Assembly: GCA_964590495.1 (NCBI GenBank)
Contig: CAZPWQ010000010.1
Coordinates: 1 to 58,078, forward strand
DNA length: 58,078 nt
Reading direction: 5' to 3'
Source: CAZPWQ01 sp964590495
Lineage (GTDB): Bacteria; Bacteroidota; Rhodothermia; Balneolales; Balneolaceae
The notes under the pieces are model-generated. The model did not search any database, was not told the DNA's origin, and was given only the letters and a program-made list of their open reading frames with translations. Every line of letters starts with the position of its first letter. Position 1 is the stretch's first letter. The translations under genes were made by a program, and so were the position numbers. Of this stretch, positions 34,485 to 43,759 are shown piece by piece.

Positions 34485-36002
34485 TTAATATCCCGGGTTT
34501 TGTTCAATGTTTGGATTTGCATCTAATTCTGACTCCGGTATCGGCCATGTAAGATCATTTGCATCAGGAGTATTAACAGCGCCACTTGTCCCTGATGGAA
34601 CATCCAGCCCCAGTCGCACCAGATCGTGTTTACGCTTGCCTTCGAATGCAAGCTCTACTCTTCGTTCCAGCCGGATAGCGTCTAACAACTCTTCATTAGA
34701 AGTGAAGTCTGTTGCTTCGTAAGCGAAAAATTGAGAAGCATCTTCGGACCCGCCTTGTTCATTAAAGACACGAATCGACCGCAGACGCACTTCATTAAGA
34801 AGATCAATGGCCTCGCCGCTTTGCCCGGCAGGATTATACGCAGTAGCAGTTTCCGCAAGGGCCTCTGCCCTCATCAAAATTACATCCGCATAACGTATCA
34901 CAGGTGCATTGTCATCGGTATTGGTTCCATCATCGTATTTGAGTGTTGCCGTTGATTCATATATAAGCTCGGTTTCCCGCAAATCTTCAAATGTAAAACC
35001 CGATGGTAAATCCTCTGCCTGATCGGAGGTTGCTTCAACAAGGGCAGTGAAATAATCATCAGTAATCTGGATATCTCCCCGTCCACCAAAATCGGTATGT
35101 GCATAAAAGGTGGAGAGCGAATTATTAACACCCGGATTATCCTGTTCGGTATGTACGATATCAAAAACGGCCTCACTGGAATTTTCTTCGGTCGGTGAGA
35201 AAAAGTAATCCTGGGGTGCACCTTCAAGACTGTATGCATTTGATTCAATTACCTCCTCTGTTAAGGAAGCAACTTCATCATATTCTCCCTGTTGCAGATA
35301 TACCCGTGCTAAATAAGCGCGTGCATTCCACTGATTTGCTCTGCCGGCAAAAGACAGATCAAATCCGGAAAGGAGTGTTACGGCTTCATCCAAATCAGAA
35401 ATAACCTGGCTGTAAACCTCTGCTACCGTACTTCTTTCCGGGTTATCAAAGTTCTCGGGAGAACTGGTCCCTGAAGTCATCAGAGGAATCCCCAAATGAG
35501 AGTTATCCGCAGTAAATCCCCACGGCTTTGCCCACATGCGTACGGCTTCGAAATGAAGTACAGCTCTCAAAAAGAGAGCCTCACCAAGTATACGATCGGC
35601 CGCTGACTCAAAATCGGGATCATCTATATCGCCGTTTTCTACAGCTTCGATAATCAGATTAACATCATTCAGAGCTTCAAATGTTTGGTTCCAAACGTTT
35701 TCGACCTGGGAGTTTGTCAAATCTATATCATGACTTGCTATCTGGCGCCATTGTTCAAAAGAGCCCGACCAGGAAGCATTTTCTCCCATAAGCTCACCAA
35801 ACAACGGATAGGAAGACCCCATGGCGTCACCATGTTGCACATCATTATATGCACCCGTAAGGGCACTTTCAAGATTATCAGTACTAGTATATAAATTTTC
35901 CAGCGGGATGTCCTGCTGCGGCTGCTGATTGTCCAGTATGTCGCACGCGTTTACTCCGAAAATAATTGCCAGCGAAAGTAGAAATATATCTAAGCGTTTC
36001 AT
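34485..36002 (-). CDS. SusD/RagB-family outer-membrane lipoprotein (pair 2)
   Basis: 505 residues. The lipoprotein signal is IFLLSLAIIFGVNACDI. The mature N-terminus (LENLYTSTDNLESALTGAYN) and the following LEALNDVNLIIEAVE-like and GEALFLRAVLHFEAVRMWA segments are classic SusD_RagB; the C-terminus carries VIRYADVILMRAEALAE, LNEVRLRS, IRLERRVELAFEGKRKHDLVR and a closing NPNIEQNPGY, all of which are typical. It is a closer match to the family than SusD 1. It follows susC 2 by 21 bp in one operon. Ligand unknown. Confidence 0.95.
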   Translation of the reverse strand: MKRLDIFLLSLAIIFGVNACDILDNQQPQQDIPLENLYTSTDNLESALTGAYNDVQHGDAMGSSYPLFGELMGENASWSGSFEQWRQIASHDIDLTNSQVENVWNQTFEALNDVNLIIEAVENGDIDDPDFESAADRILGEALFLRAVLHFEAVRMWAKPWGFTADNSHLGIPLMTSGTSSPENFDNPERSTVAEVYSQVISDLDEAVTLLSGFDLSFAGRANQWNARAYLARVYLQQGEYDEVASLTEEVIESNAYSLEGAPQDYFFSPTEENSSEAVFDIVHTEQDNPGVNNSLSTFYAHTDFGGRGDIQITDDYFTALVEATSDQAEDLPSGFTFEDLRETELIYESTATLKYDDGTNTDDNAPVIRYADVILMRAEALAETATAYNPAGQSGEAIDLLNEVRLRSIRVFNEQGGSEDASQFFAYEATDFTSNEELLDAIRLERRVELAFEGKRKHDLVRLGLDVPSGTSGAVNTPDANDLTWPIPESELDANPNIEQNPGY

Positions 36003-36023
36003 AACTATTGGTTAATTTCTAAG

Positions 36024-39000
36024 TTAAAATTTAAAGTCAACGCCTACCTGCAGTGTTCTGTTCTGCGCCGGGGCAAAAAATATGTTGCCCTGGTTAACAT
36101 TGGTACTTGGCGCAGAAGTCACTTCCGGATCCATTCCTTTAAATTCGTCACTGGTCCAGGTCAACAGGTTGCTACCGGTTATATAAAGACGTAACGTATA
36201 ATTACGGGTCAATTCAGTGGGAAGGGTATAACCAAGGGTAGCGTTCTTTAACCGTGCATAAGATCCGTCTTCAAGATATCGGGTACTCGACTGACTTCCG
36301 TTGTCTGTAAACAGAATTGGTTTCGGAATGTCACTAATATCTCCTTCTTCTTTCCAGTAATCCAGTTGCCGGGTGGCCTGATTAAACAACGAGTTGAGGT
36401 TTGTATCTGTAAACTCACCGTCGGCGCGATAGATGTCATTTCCATAATTGTATTGTAGGAAGATATCGAGATCAAAGCCTTTGAACTGAAAGTTATTGCG
36501 GAATCCGCCGAAAAAATCAGCGAAAGGATCACCGGCTATAATACGATCGGCCGAGCCGAAATCGGTAGTTACATGACGATCACCAAACCGGCTCTCATTT
36601 ATAAATACAACCCCGTTATCCAGTTCAGCCTGGGTCGGTTCCCGGTTTAGATACCAAACAGCTAAACCATCGTCCGGATTGGCACCTGCAAATTCCCGAA
36701 GAAAGAAAGAACCTAACGTTTCTCCCTCGCGAATCAACTGTTGACCTGATACAATATCTTCTCCGCCGATAAGTGACTCAACTTCGTTCTCAACAAAAGA
36801 AATATTAAACGAGGAAGTCCAGCGGAAAGGACCATCCAAAATATCAGCTGTTAAATCAAACTCCAGACCATAATTCCGCATTTCACCTTCGTTTTGAGTA
36901 AAACCGGTGAAACCATTGGTGGCAGAAATAGGTCGGTCAAGCAACAAGTCGGAAGTTTCCTTGTTATAAATACCTATAGAACCGCGAAGCCGGCTGTCAA
37001 AGAATCCATAATCCAGACCTATATCCAGCTGCCGGGCTTTTTCCCACTTCAGGTCAGGATTGGGCATTTGTCCAACGCTGAGTCCCGGAGTACCACCATA
37101 ATTTGCTCCTGCAGTGGCAAGTGCAAGTGACGGATAATTTCCGATCCCCGAAGCGTTGCCGGTCACACCATAACTGACACGCAGCTTAAGAAAATCGAAA
37201 ACATCACTTCCGCTCATAAAGCTTTCATCGGAGAGGATCCATCCGACAGAAGCAGCGGGAAAGAAACCGAACCTGTTGTCCTCACCGAATCTGGAAGATC
37301 CGTCTATTCGTCCGTTCAGTGTGACGAGGTACTTGTCCCGGAATGAATAGGTAATACGAGACAGATAACCGGCAAAAGCAAAAGAGGTAATACTGCCGCC
37401 ACCATCAGTTATATTGGCAGCACTGTTAAGTGTTTTAAGGTCATTACTTGCAAAACCATTACCTGAAATATCAAAGCTTGTGTTCTCCGAGCGCTGAATA
37501 GAAGTACCCACCAGAGCACTAAAATCATGCTGGTCTATGGTAGTACTGTAATTTAATGTTGCGTTCCAGTTATAATTCACAAAACCATCATGCAGATTTA
37601 AACCACTACCTACTCCAAAGCCGTCAGTAGTCAGATCACTTCTTTTTTCAACTGTCTGCAGGTCAAAAAGTTCTACAGAAACATCAGTATTAAAAGCCAG
37701 CTCGGATAATATATCCCAGGTAAGATTGGTATTAAGTACGGTTTGGGTAAACGTTTCTGTGATCTCTGTTCCCTCCAAATTGGTAAGTGGAGTACCTGTA
37801 AACGCTACAAAAGGGTTGGGATCAACACCCAGGTTAGGTTCACCATTTTCATCACGGGCCGGAACATTAGGATAATATAAAGCGGAAAAAGTAATCGGAG
37901 CATCAACCTGATTGCGCTCAGAACGTTTAAAATTCCGGCTGTAAGTAGGCGCGATATTCAAGCCAACCTGTAGCCTGTCGCTTATTTGATGGTCAATTTT
38001 TACGCGGGCTGCATAGCGTTCCAGTTCGTTTCCACGAACATAACCCTCATCTTCACTAAATCTGCCGGAAATAAAATACTGCGTCTGTTGATTTCCGCCG
38101 GATACGCTTGCGTTGACTGATTGGGTAGACCCCTGGTGCTGTACCAGACCCATCCAGTCGGTATTCTGAATGTCATCGGTTGGCAGTGAAAATCCCGGTA
38201 CGGACGACCCAAATAAATTCACAACAGCATCATTCCACATTTGGGTGAATTGTTCCCCATTCAACATATCATATTCATCGGTAGCTTCCAGAATACCTGT
38301 GGAATATCCAAATTCTACCTGGGGCTGCCCTGAAATTCCGGATTTAGTTGATATTAATACAACACCGTTCGAGCCCCGGGATCCATAAATTGCAGATGCA
38401 GCAGCATCCTTCAATACCTCAATGGATTCAATATCATCGGGATTTAAATTGATAAGCGGATTAGTACCGATTCCCACACCAGATACCTCACGTCCTATTG
38501 AACCATCTGCCTGGGTTATCGGCACGCCGTCAACTACATAAAGTGGCTGACTGTTTGCATTTATTGAAGCTGTACCGCGAATACGCACGGCAACAGGAGA
38601 GCCCAAAGTACCACCAGCCTGTGTAACCTGAACGCCTGATGTATTACCCTGCAGGGCATTCTCAAGAGTATTAAGCTGAGTATTCTCAAGTTCCTCCGAA
38701 CTTATGGATGAAATAGAACTAGTTAATGCCCGCCTTGATTGAGTACCATAGCCGACTACAACCACATCTTCAAGTTCTGCTACATCGGTGGCAAGTTCGA
38801 CATTGATAGTCGTTCTTCCGTCAACAGGTATTTCCTGGGATTGGAAACCGACAGAAGAAAATACCAAAACTCCGTCAGACGGTACTGTAATTTCATAGTT
38901 TCCGTCAACACCTGTTGCGGTTCCCCGGTTTGTTCCCTGTAGTAAAACTGTGGCATTTGGCAGCGGCTGGTCATCATCTGCAGCTATAACAGTGCCGGAA

Positions 39001-39083
39001 ACAGTAATCTCCTGGGCTATTGCAGTTGAAGCAAGCAGAAATCCAAAAGCACATACGAATAACGATAGTACCTTTAACTTCAT
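36024..39083 (-). CDS. SusC/RagA-family TonB-linked outer-membrane protein (pair 2)
   Basis: 1019 residues, the usual length for SusC. Signal peptide (VLSLFVCAFGFLLASTAIAQ), CarboxypepD_reg-like domain (~25-100, VSGTVIAADDDQPLPNATVL), plug with LEDVVVVGYGTQSRRALTSS, VRIRGTASINANSQPLYVVD and IESIEVLKDAAASAIYGSRG, and a barrel ending RTLQVGVDFKF. It differs clearly from SusC 1, so the two pairs probably take up different ligands. First gene of its operon, with a 438-bp AT-rich divergent spacer shared with GWxTD gene 2. Confidence 0.97.
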   Translation of the reverse strand: MKLKVLSLFVCAFGFLLASTAIAQEITVSGTVIAADDDQPLPNATVLLQGTNRGTATGVDGNYEITVPSDGVLVFSSVGFQSQEIPVDGRTTINVELATDVAELEDVVVVGYGTQSRRALTSSISSISSEELENTQLNTLENALQGNTSGVQVTQAGGTLGSPVAVRIRGTASINANSQPLYVVDGVPITQADGSIGREVSGVGIGTNPLINLNPDDIESIEVLKDAAASAIYGSRGSNGVVLISTKSGISGQPQVEFGYSTGILEATDEYDMLNGEQFTQMWNDAVVNLFGSSVPGFSLPTDDIQNTDWMGLVQHQGSTQSVNASVSGGNQQTQYFISGRFSEDEGYVRGNELERYAARVKIDHQISDRLQVGLNIAPTYSRNFKRSERNQVDAPITFSALYYPNVPARDENGEPNLGVDPNPFVAFTGTPLTNLEGTEITETFTQTVLNTNLTWDILSELAFNTDVSVELFDLQTVEKRSDLTTDGFGVGSGLNLHDGFVNYNWNATLNYSTTIDQHDFSALVGTSIQRSENTSFDISGNGFASNDLKTLNSAANITDGGGSITSFAFAGYLSRITYSFRDKYLVTLNGRIDGSSRFGEDNRFGFFPAASVGWILSDESFMSGSDVFDFLKLRVSYGVTGNASGIGNYPSLALATAGANYGGTPGLSVGQMPNPDLKWEKARQLDIGLDYGFFDSRLRGSIGIYNKETSDLLLDRPISATNGFTGFTQNEGEMRNYGLEFDLTADILDGPFRWTSSFNISFVENEVESLIGGEDIVSGQQLIREGETLGSFFLREFAGANPDDGLAVWYLNREPTQAELDNGVVFINESRFGDRHVTTDFGSADRIIAGDPFADFFGGFRNNFQFKGFDLDIFLQYNYGNDIYRADGEFTDTNLNSLFNQATRQLDYWKEEGDISDIPKPILFTDNGSQSSTRYLEDGSYARLKNATLGYTLPTELTRNYTLRLYITGSNLLTWTSDEFKGMDPEVTSAPSTNVNQGNIFFAPAQNRTLQVGVDFKF

Positions 39084-39521
39084 AGTGAGGCTGATTTTAA
39101 TTTAAAATTAACTTGACAGGCATTCAAAAAACTCTCTTAAATATATATTAAGATGTACTTAATATCTAATTAATTATCATTTTTATTATCTGTTTATTTA
39201 ATCATTTTAAAATGATTTTTTCTATATGCCTATAAAAATAATTACTTAGAATAATAAAGAAAAAAATTCAAATTTATAAACTGGAAATAATACTAGAAAA
39301 GCAGAAAAAACACTATCAACAGGTTATTCGAAGCAATTCCTTACTGAACGGAGAGTAATTTATTTAACCAGATTAAAAACAGGCCTGAATAAACGCTGAG
39401 GTATATTTGGTTGTTAAAGATTATAATGGATTCTTAATGCATATATTTCTATATATTATTAACAAAACTGGTGGAACAGCTATTTCAGCTGATCCTTCTT
39501 ATCAAAACGAGAACTGCTATC
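39084..39521. other. AT-rich divergent spacer between susC 2 and GWxTD gene 2
   Basis: 438 bp, very AT-rich (poly-A/T tracts around 39170-39260), with no gene. It should contain promoters for both susCD 2 and the GWxTD gene. The upstream extension of the GWxTD open frame to 39471 lacks a signal peptide at its start and is not preferred. Confidence 0.6.
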
Positions 39522-40940
39522 ATGCATTCTTACAAATACATTACGTTTTTAATTCTTCCCCTCTTTCTGTTTATCGGAAGCTGTGCTTCTCAAATCGATC
39601 CCAATATTGAGAGAGGTTCTGATTACAATTATCAGGAAGGGCTCCCTGAAGTTCGTGTTTCCGCAACAGGATATGTTGATGAGCAAATGGAATCGCAACT
39701 GCGAATAAGCATTGAAGTTGTTAAAGGTAGCCTGATTTATAAAAGTGACAACGATACACTCTTTGGTAGTGTAACACTTGACATCCAAATCATAAACCGC
39801 AATAATTCTGATAATATCATACAGTCTGAACAGATAACAAAAGAAGTTGCGAGTGATGATGACAGAATTAATTCAACACGAGAGCCCCTGCGTCACGAGT
39901 TAACCGTTCCGGTTGAGCCGGGTGAATATGAAGTTGCTGTTACGGCTATAGATCAAAACTCTCAAAAAAACATTACACAGACTGCCAGGGCGGAAATTCC
40001 GGCGATTGAGACCGGAGCTTATGATCTTTCTTCCATACAGATGTACGCTAAAATAAACAGCGAAGGTGTTTGGCAACCTCTTAATACCTACGATGTCAAA
40101 GGCAGGATTGATTCTCTCAGGTTCGAATTCCAGATTATTACGGACGAAACAGATGAACCTATAACGATCAATTCATCACTGAAACGTTTTCAGTCGGATA
40201 CCAGTCACAATCGGTCGATGGACTCCAGGAATTATAGTCCTTCTTCGATTGAATATAAGGGCATAGAATATGATGATGTAACTGAAATAGAGTCCAGTCA
40301 GCGAAAGCTAACCGACTATGGAAGTATTTTTATTGAGTATCAATTTCCACAGCAGGAACGTGGCAATTACCGATTTGAGGTTGAAGCACAAAAAGAAGGT
40401 GATGAGATTATATTCAAGGCCCGTGATTTTGGGGTGAAGAGCAGAAATTATCCTGCTGTCCAATCCGCAAGAGAAATGGCTCGTCCTCTTATTTATCTGA
40501 TGGGAAAAAATGATTACGAAGAACTGCTGGAAATAACAGATGCCGATTCGTTGAAAAATGAAATTGATCGATTCTGGCTCAGAAATGTAGGAAACAAGTC
40601 CAAGGCCAAGCAGGTTATTCGAATGTATTACCAGCGGGTTGAGGAGGCCAATAAACAATTTTCAAACTTTAAAGAAGGCTGGAAAACCGATACCGGCATG
40701 ATTTATGTGCTTTTCGGCCCCCCGTGGTATGTCGAACGCCATGTTGATCAAATGCAGTGGTTTTACTCCTATAACCGGCAGGATCCGGAGTATTCCTACA
40801 GCTTTTTCCAGCCAAAGATGAGGAACAGGTATTATCCGTTTTATCATTACTTGATGAGACGAAACAATTCTTATTATCAAATCCAGTATCGCCAGAGAAG
40901 TCTCTGGCTGAACGGCTTGATATTAACGCAGCAGCTTTAA
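39522..40940 (+). CDS. GWxTD domain-containing lipoprotein 2
   Basis: 472 residues from the ATG at 39522, which gives a proper lipoprotein signal, MHSYKYITFLILPLFLFIGS with C following (lipobox I-G-S-C). It is a paralogue of the protein at 27418-28860, with shared blocks at every level: DPNIERGSDYNYQEGLPEVR near the start, REMARPLIYLM, LKNEIDRFWLRNVGNKS, ANKQFSNFKEGWKTDTGMIY and LFGPPWYVE, and WLNGLIL at the end. The N-terminal two thirds are predicted beta-rich. Function unknown. It is divergent from susC 2. The stop lies two bases before an inverted copy of the dispersed repeat. Confidence 0.9.
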   Translation: MHSYKYITFLILPLFLFIGSCASQIDPNIERGSDYNYQEGLPEVRVSATGYVDEQMESQLRISIEVVKGSLIYKSDNDTLFGSVTLDIQIINRNNSDNIIQSEQITKEVASDDDRINSTREPLRHELTVPVEPGEYEVAVTAIDQNSQKNITQTARAEIPAIETGAYDLSSIQMYAKINSEGVWQPLNTYDVKGRIDSLRFEFQIITDETDEPITINSSLKRFQSDTSHNRSMDSRNYSPSSIEYKGIEYDDVTEIESSQRKLTDYGSIFIEYQFPQQERGNYRFEVEAQKEGDEIIFKARDFGVKSRNYPAVQSAREMARPLIYLMGKNDYEELLEITDADSLKNEIDRFWLRNVGNKSKAKQVIRMYYQRVEEANKQFSNFKEGWKTDTGMIYVLFGPPWYVERHVDQMQWFYSYNRQDPEYSYSFFQPKMRNRYYPFYHYLMRRNNSYYQIQYRQRSLWLNGLILTQQL

Positions 40941-40942
40941 GG

Positions 40943-41055
40943 CTGGATACTGAATGCCGGATACCAGATGCCGGATGGCCGACACCGTCTAGCGTCTTAC
41001 GTCTAGCTTTTATTCTGTGCAAATCCGCTCAATCGGCGTCATCCGCGTTCCATTA
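40943..41055 (-). repeat. Dispersed intergenic repeat, copy C (inverted, core plus array)
   Basis: Read on the minus strand: GGAACGCGGATGACGCCGAT, TGAGCGGATTTGCACAGAAT, AAAAGCTAGACGTAAGACGC, then an array ATCCGGCATCTGGTATCC / GGCATTCAGTATCC. The order matches copy B but in the opposite orientation. It fills the gap between the convergent GWxTD gene 2 and the second racemase gene. Confidence 0.85.
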
Positions 41056-42246
41056 CTGCCTTTCCTTTCCGTCTCTGGAAACATACCGCGGCAATCTGGC
41101 CGGCAGACGTACAAGCACCTCATAATTTAAATTATTTGTCATTTCACTGAATGAGGCTACGGTTATCTCCTGATCTCCCTGATAACCGATAATAACAACC
41201 TCATCTCCTTTTTTTACATTTTCTATATCTGTAATATCAACAGTAAGCATATTCATATTTACCAGCCCTACTACAGGCGCTCTTTTACCACTAATCAGCA
41301 CAAAACCCGCATTCGTCAGATTACGGCCAAACCCCTGGGCATATCCGATAGGGACCGTTGCAATCTGCTCGTCGCGGCTTGTAAGATAGGTATTTCCGTA
41401 TCCGATAAACTCTCCCGCCTTTACACATTTTGTACTCATTACCACACTTTTCCAACTAAGGACCCGCTCTAGCGGATCCTGGTGTTCTTCAGGTATATTC
41501 GGATGATTTTTTATAAAATTCATATAAGTCTCACGGTTGGGCCAAAATCCATACTGGGAAATTCCGATACGCACCAGGTCCATTGCCGTTTCGGGATAGT
41601 TTAATGCCGCAGCAGAACAGGCAGAATGATAATACTTTGCTACAACACCTTTTTCGGTTAACCATGAGCAGGCTTCTCCAAATTTTTCAATCTGACTCTT
41701 TACCCTTACGTGATTTCCCACGCTTTCTGCACCGGCGTAGTGGGTACAGATGCCTTCTACTTCTACCTGCTCCCGATGCTCTTCTATAATCGTTACTGCT
41801 TCTTCTAACTTCCCCTTTTCCAGACCGAGACGATTCATACCTGTCTCCAGATGTAAGTGTACTCTGGCCGGTTTATTTAGTTTTTTTGCTTCATCAATAG
41901 CAGCTTTAAGCCGCTGAAGCTCGAAAACAAAAAAAGATATTTCGTTCTGGATAACCCAGTCCAGCACGTTTTCTTCTATCATTCCCATAATCATTATATG
42001 ACTTTCATCATATTGTTTAGCCTCATAAGCATCCAAAGCTTCATCCGAGCTGAAGACGGAAAAATGTCTGACCCCGCACTCTTCCGCCATCGGTACAAAC
42101 TGACTGATACCGTGTCCATATGCATTGCCTTTAATAACCGAGCTGAAAACCACATCCTCTCCTATGCAGCCTTGTAAGAACGACTTGTTTTGGTCAAAAG
42201 CAGGTTTATTCAGCTCTATATGTGAAGGATAAAACTTTTCTCTCAT
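41053..42246 (-). CDS. Alanine racemase-family protein (second copy)
   Basis: 397 residues, longer than the Alr at 13707 and divergent from it. The PLP Lys39 is in VIKGNAYGHG, followed by LETGMNRLGL, CTHYAGAES, MDLVRIGISQYGFWP, the catalytic-Tyr region FIGYGNTYLTS, VPIGYAQGFGRNL, VGLVNMNMLTVD and a C-terminal RLPARLPRYV. Every PLP-racemase element is present. It could be a catabolic or isofunctional alanine racemase, or a racemase for another amino acid. Its neighbour, 283 bp upstream on the same strand, is an M20 amidohydrolase. It converges with GWxTD gene 2. Confidence 0.85.
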   Translation of the reverse strand: MREKFYPSHIELNKPAFDQNKSFLQGCIGEDVVFSSVIKGNAYGHGISQFVPMAEECGVRHFSVFSSDEALDAYEAKQYDESHIMIMGMIEENVLDWVIQNEISFFVFELQRLKAAIDEAKKLNKPARVHLHLETGMNRLGLEKGKLEEAVTIIEEHREQVEVEGICTHYAGAESVGNHVRVKSQIEKFGEACSWLTEKGVVAKYYHSACSAAALNYPETAMDLVRIGISQYGFWPNRETYMNFIKNHPNIPEEHQDPLERVLSWKSVVMSTKCVKAGEFIGYGNTYLTSRDEQIATVPIGYAQGFGRNLTNAGFVLISGKRAPVVGLVNMNMLTVDITDIENVKKGDEVVIIGYQGDQEITVASFSEMTNNLNYEVLVRLPARLPRYVSRDGKERQ

Positions 42247-42309
42247 TTCTGGTTCTGTAAAATTAAACTTGTTTAAGTCGGTTATATGAATTTAGCCTGT
42301 ATTTCACAG

Positions 42310-42450
42310 TCCCGATAAAAACCCATCGGGACTTCCGGTCGGGATGACAATGGGAGGTGGTTTTTTGTTAGCTGCTCCTATCCTAGAATCGGCGTCATTT
42401 CGAGCGCAGTTCCGGTGGTTTTCCGGGACGGAGTCGAGAAATCTCATCCG
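42310..42450. repeat. Two intergenic repeat fragments ('TCCCGA' hairpin and 'TCATTTCGAGCG' type)
   Basis: TCCCGATAAAAACCCATCGGGA (42310-42331, a short hairpin) is followed by GGTCGGGATGAC; a second block (42391-42450) reads GCGTCATTTCGAGCGCAG ... GAGTCGAGAAATCTCATCC. Both resemble common intergenic repeats of Bacteroidota. They fill most of the 283-bp racemase/M20 gap. Confidence 0.7.
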
Positions 42451-42529
42451 TGTGGCAGAGACAACAATTCATTACCGGCTGCCTTTCCAAGTCAGGTTGT
42501 TAATTAAATGCCCTTATAGATGTCATATT

Positions 42530-43678
42530 TTATTCATCCAGACTCTGAATAATATTCAAAAACATTCGCACTCCTGTCGGAATAATTTCGTCGGGAAAAT
42601 CATAGGATTCAGCATGTAAAGAGGGATGACCGACACCGGCTCCCAGTCCAAACAGAGCGCCTTTATACTTTTTCGTAAAGTGACCGAAATCCTCTGACCA
42701 GGCGAATGGCTCCTTTTTTTCATTAAGAGGGTATCCCACTCTCCCGGCTGCATCCACAACAGCCTTTACTGCTTCCGTATGGTTAATTGTTGCACGAAAA
42801 TATTCTGAGAATTCATAATTGTAATCCAATTTATAAGCACTCGCTATACCTTTTACAATCTGCAGACAGTATTCCTTCAGCTTCTCCAGAAGTTCATCAT
42901 TATAGGTTCGTAAGGTAGCCAGAACAGTTGCTTCGCCGGGAGAAGTACCAAAAGCAGGTTTTCCAAGAATTGAATGTACCACAGTTATTTTAGCAGTTTT
43001 CCCAACAGGTACTTGAAATTCTGGTGTAGCGGAAAAAGTATTAATTAAATGAGTCATTGCCAATGCCGGACTGTTGCCCTGTTCAGGGGAAGCCGCATGT
43101 GAGGTGGCCCCCTTCAGCTTAACCGTTAAACCCACCGAGGCTGAAGCAAACAGATCATCACGTACAACTATCTCGTGTCTTGGAAACCCCGGCAGGTTAT
43201 GTAGTGCGAAACAGAAATCAGGGGCAATATCCTTAAATTTCGAATCATTCAAAACCTTCCCGGCTCCTTCCCCGTTTTCTTCCGAAGGCTGAAAAAGCAA
43301 ATAGACGGTGCCCCCGGGCCTTTTAACATCGGACAAGGCCTTTGCAACTCCACACAGTATCGCCATATGTCCATCATGGCCGCATTTATGACCTACGCCT
43401 TCTTTTTGGGAGGTATAATCAGCTCCATCTAATTTGTCTTTGACAGGAAGAGCATCAAGCTCGCAGCGTAATAGAATCCGCGGTTTATCTACTCGCCCGT
43501 CAAATCTGGCCAATATGCCATTTCCCCCGATACCGGTAATTATTTCGTCGACATCGGTTGAATCCAAAAACTGTTTGACACGAGCGGCTGTTTTCTGTTC
43601 CCTGCCAGAGACTTCTGCTATTGAATGAAGATGATGGCGCAGTTCCGTCAGTTCAGTCAAATGCTGATCAATATCCAT
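42530..43678 (-). CDS. M20-family amidohydrolase/carboxypeptidase
   Basis: 382 residues. It carries the M20D zinc-site pattern: GHKCGHDGHMAI, PSEENGEGA with the catalytic Glu, ALHNLPGFP, and EDFGHF toward the C-terminus. The central dimerisation domain starts near SVGLTVKLKGATSHAASPEQ. This group includes N-acyl-amino-acid amidohydrolases, hippurate hydrolase and indole-acetyl-amino-acid hydrolases; substrate cannot be assigned. No signal peptide, so probably cytosolic. It sits between the racemase-family gene and the beta-oxidation cluster, all on the same strand. Confidence 0.88.
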   Translation of the reverse strand: MDIDQHLTELTELRHHLHSIAEVSGREQKTAARVKQFLDSTDVDEIITGIGGNGILARFDGRVDKPRILLRCELDALPVKDKLDGADYTSQKEGVGHKCGHDGHMAILCGVAKALSDVKRPGGTVYLLFQPSEENGEGAGKVLNDSKFKDIAPDFCFALHNLPGFPRHEIVVRDDLFASASVGLTVKLKGATSHAASPEQGNSPALAMTHLINTFSATPEFQVPVGKTAKITVVHSILGKPAFGTSPGEATVLATLRTYNDELLEKLKEYCLQIVKGIASAYKLDYNYEFSEYFRATINHTEAVKAVVDAAGRVGYPLNEKKEPFAWSEDFGHFTKKYKGALFGLGAGVGHPSLHAESYDFPDEIIPTGVRMFLNIIQSLDE

Positions 43679-43759
43679 ATGAATAGGTTTTTAAAGTTCG
43701 AGCGGGATGGTATATAGTTAGCAATTCAGTACTATAAACTTTTTAGCGATATACTACCT

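Noticed and set aside
27418..40940. Reading the double SusCD island as a polysaccharide utilisation locus
   Set aside because: No glycoside hydrolase, polysaccharide lyase, sulfatase, SusE/F-like or hybrid two-component regulator gene is present; SusCD pairs also import peptides and other ligands.
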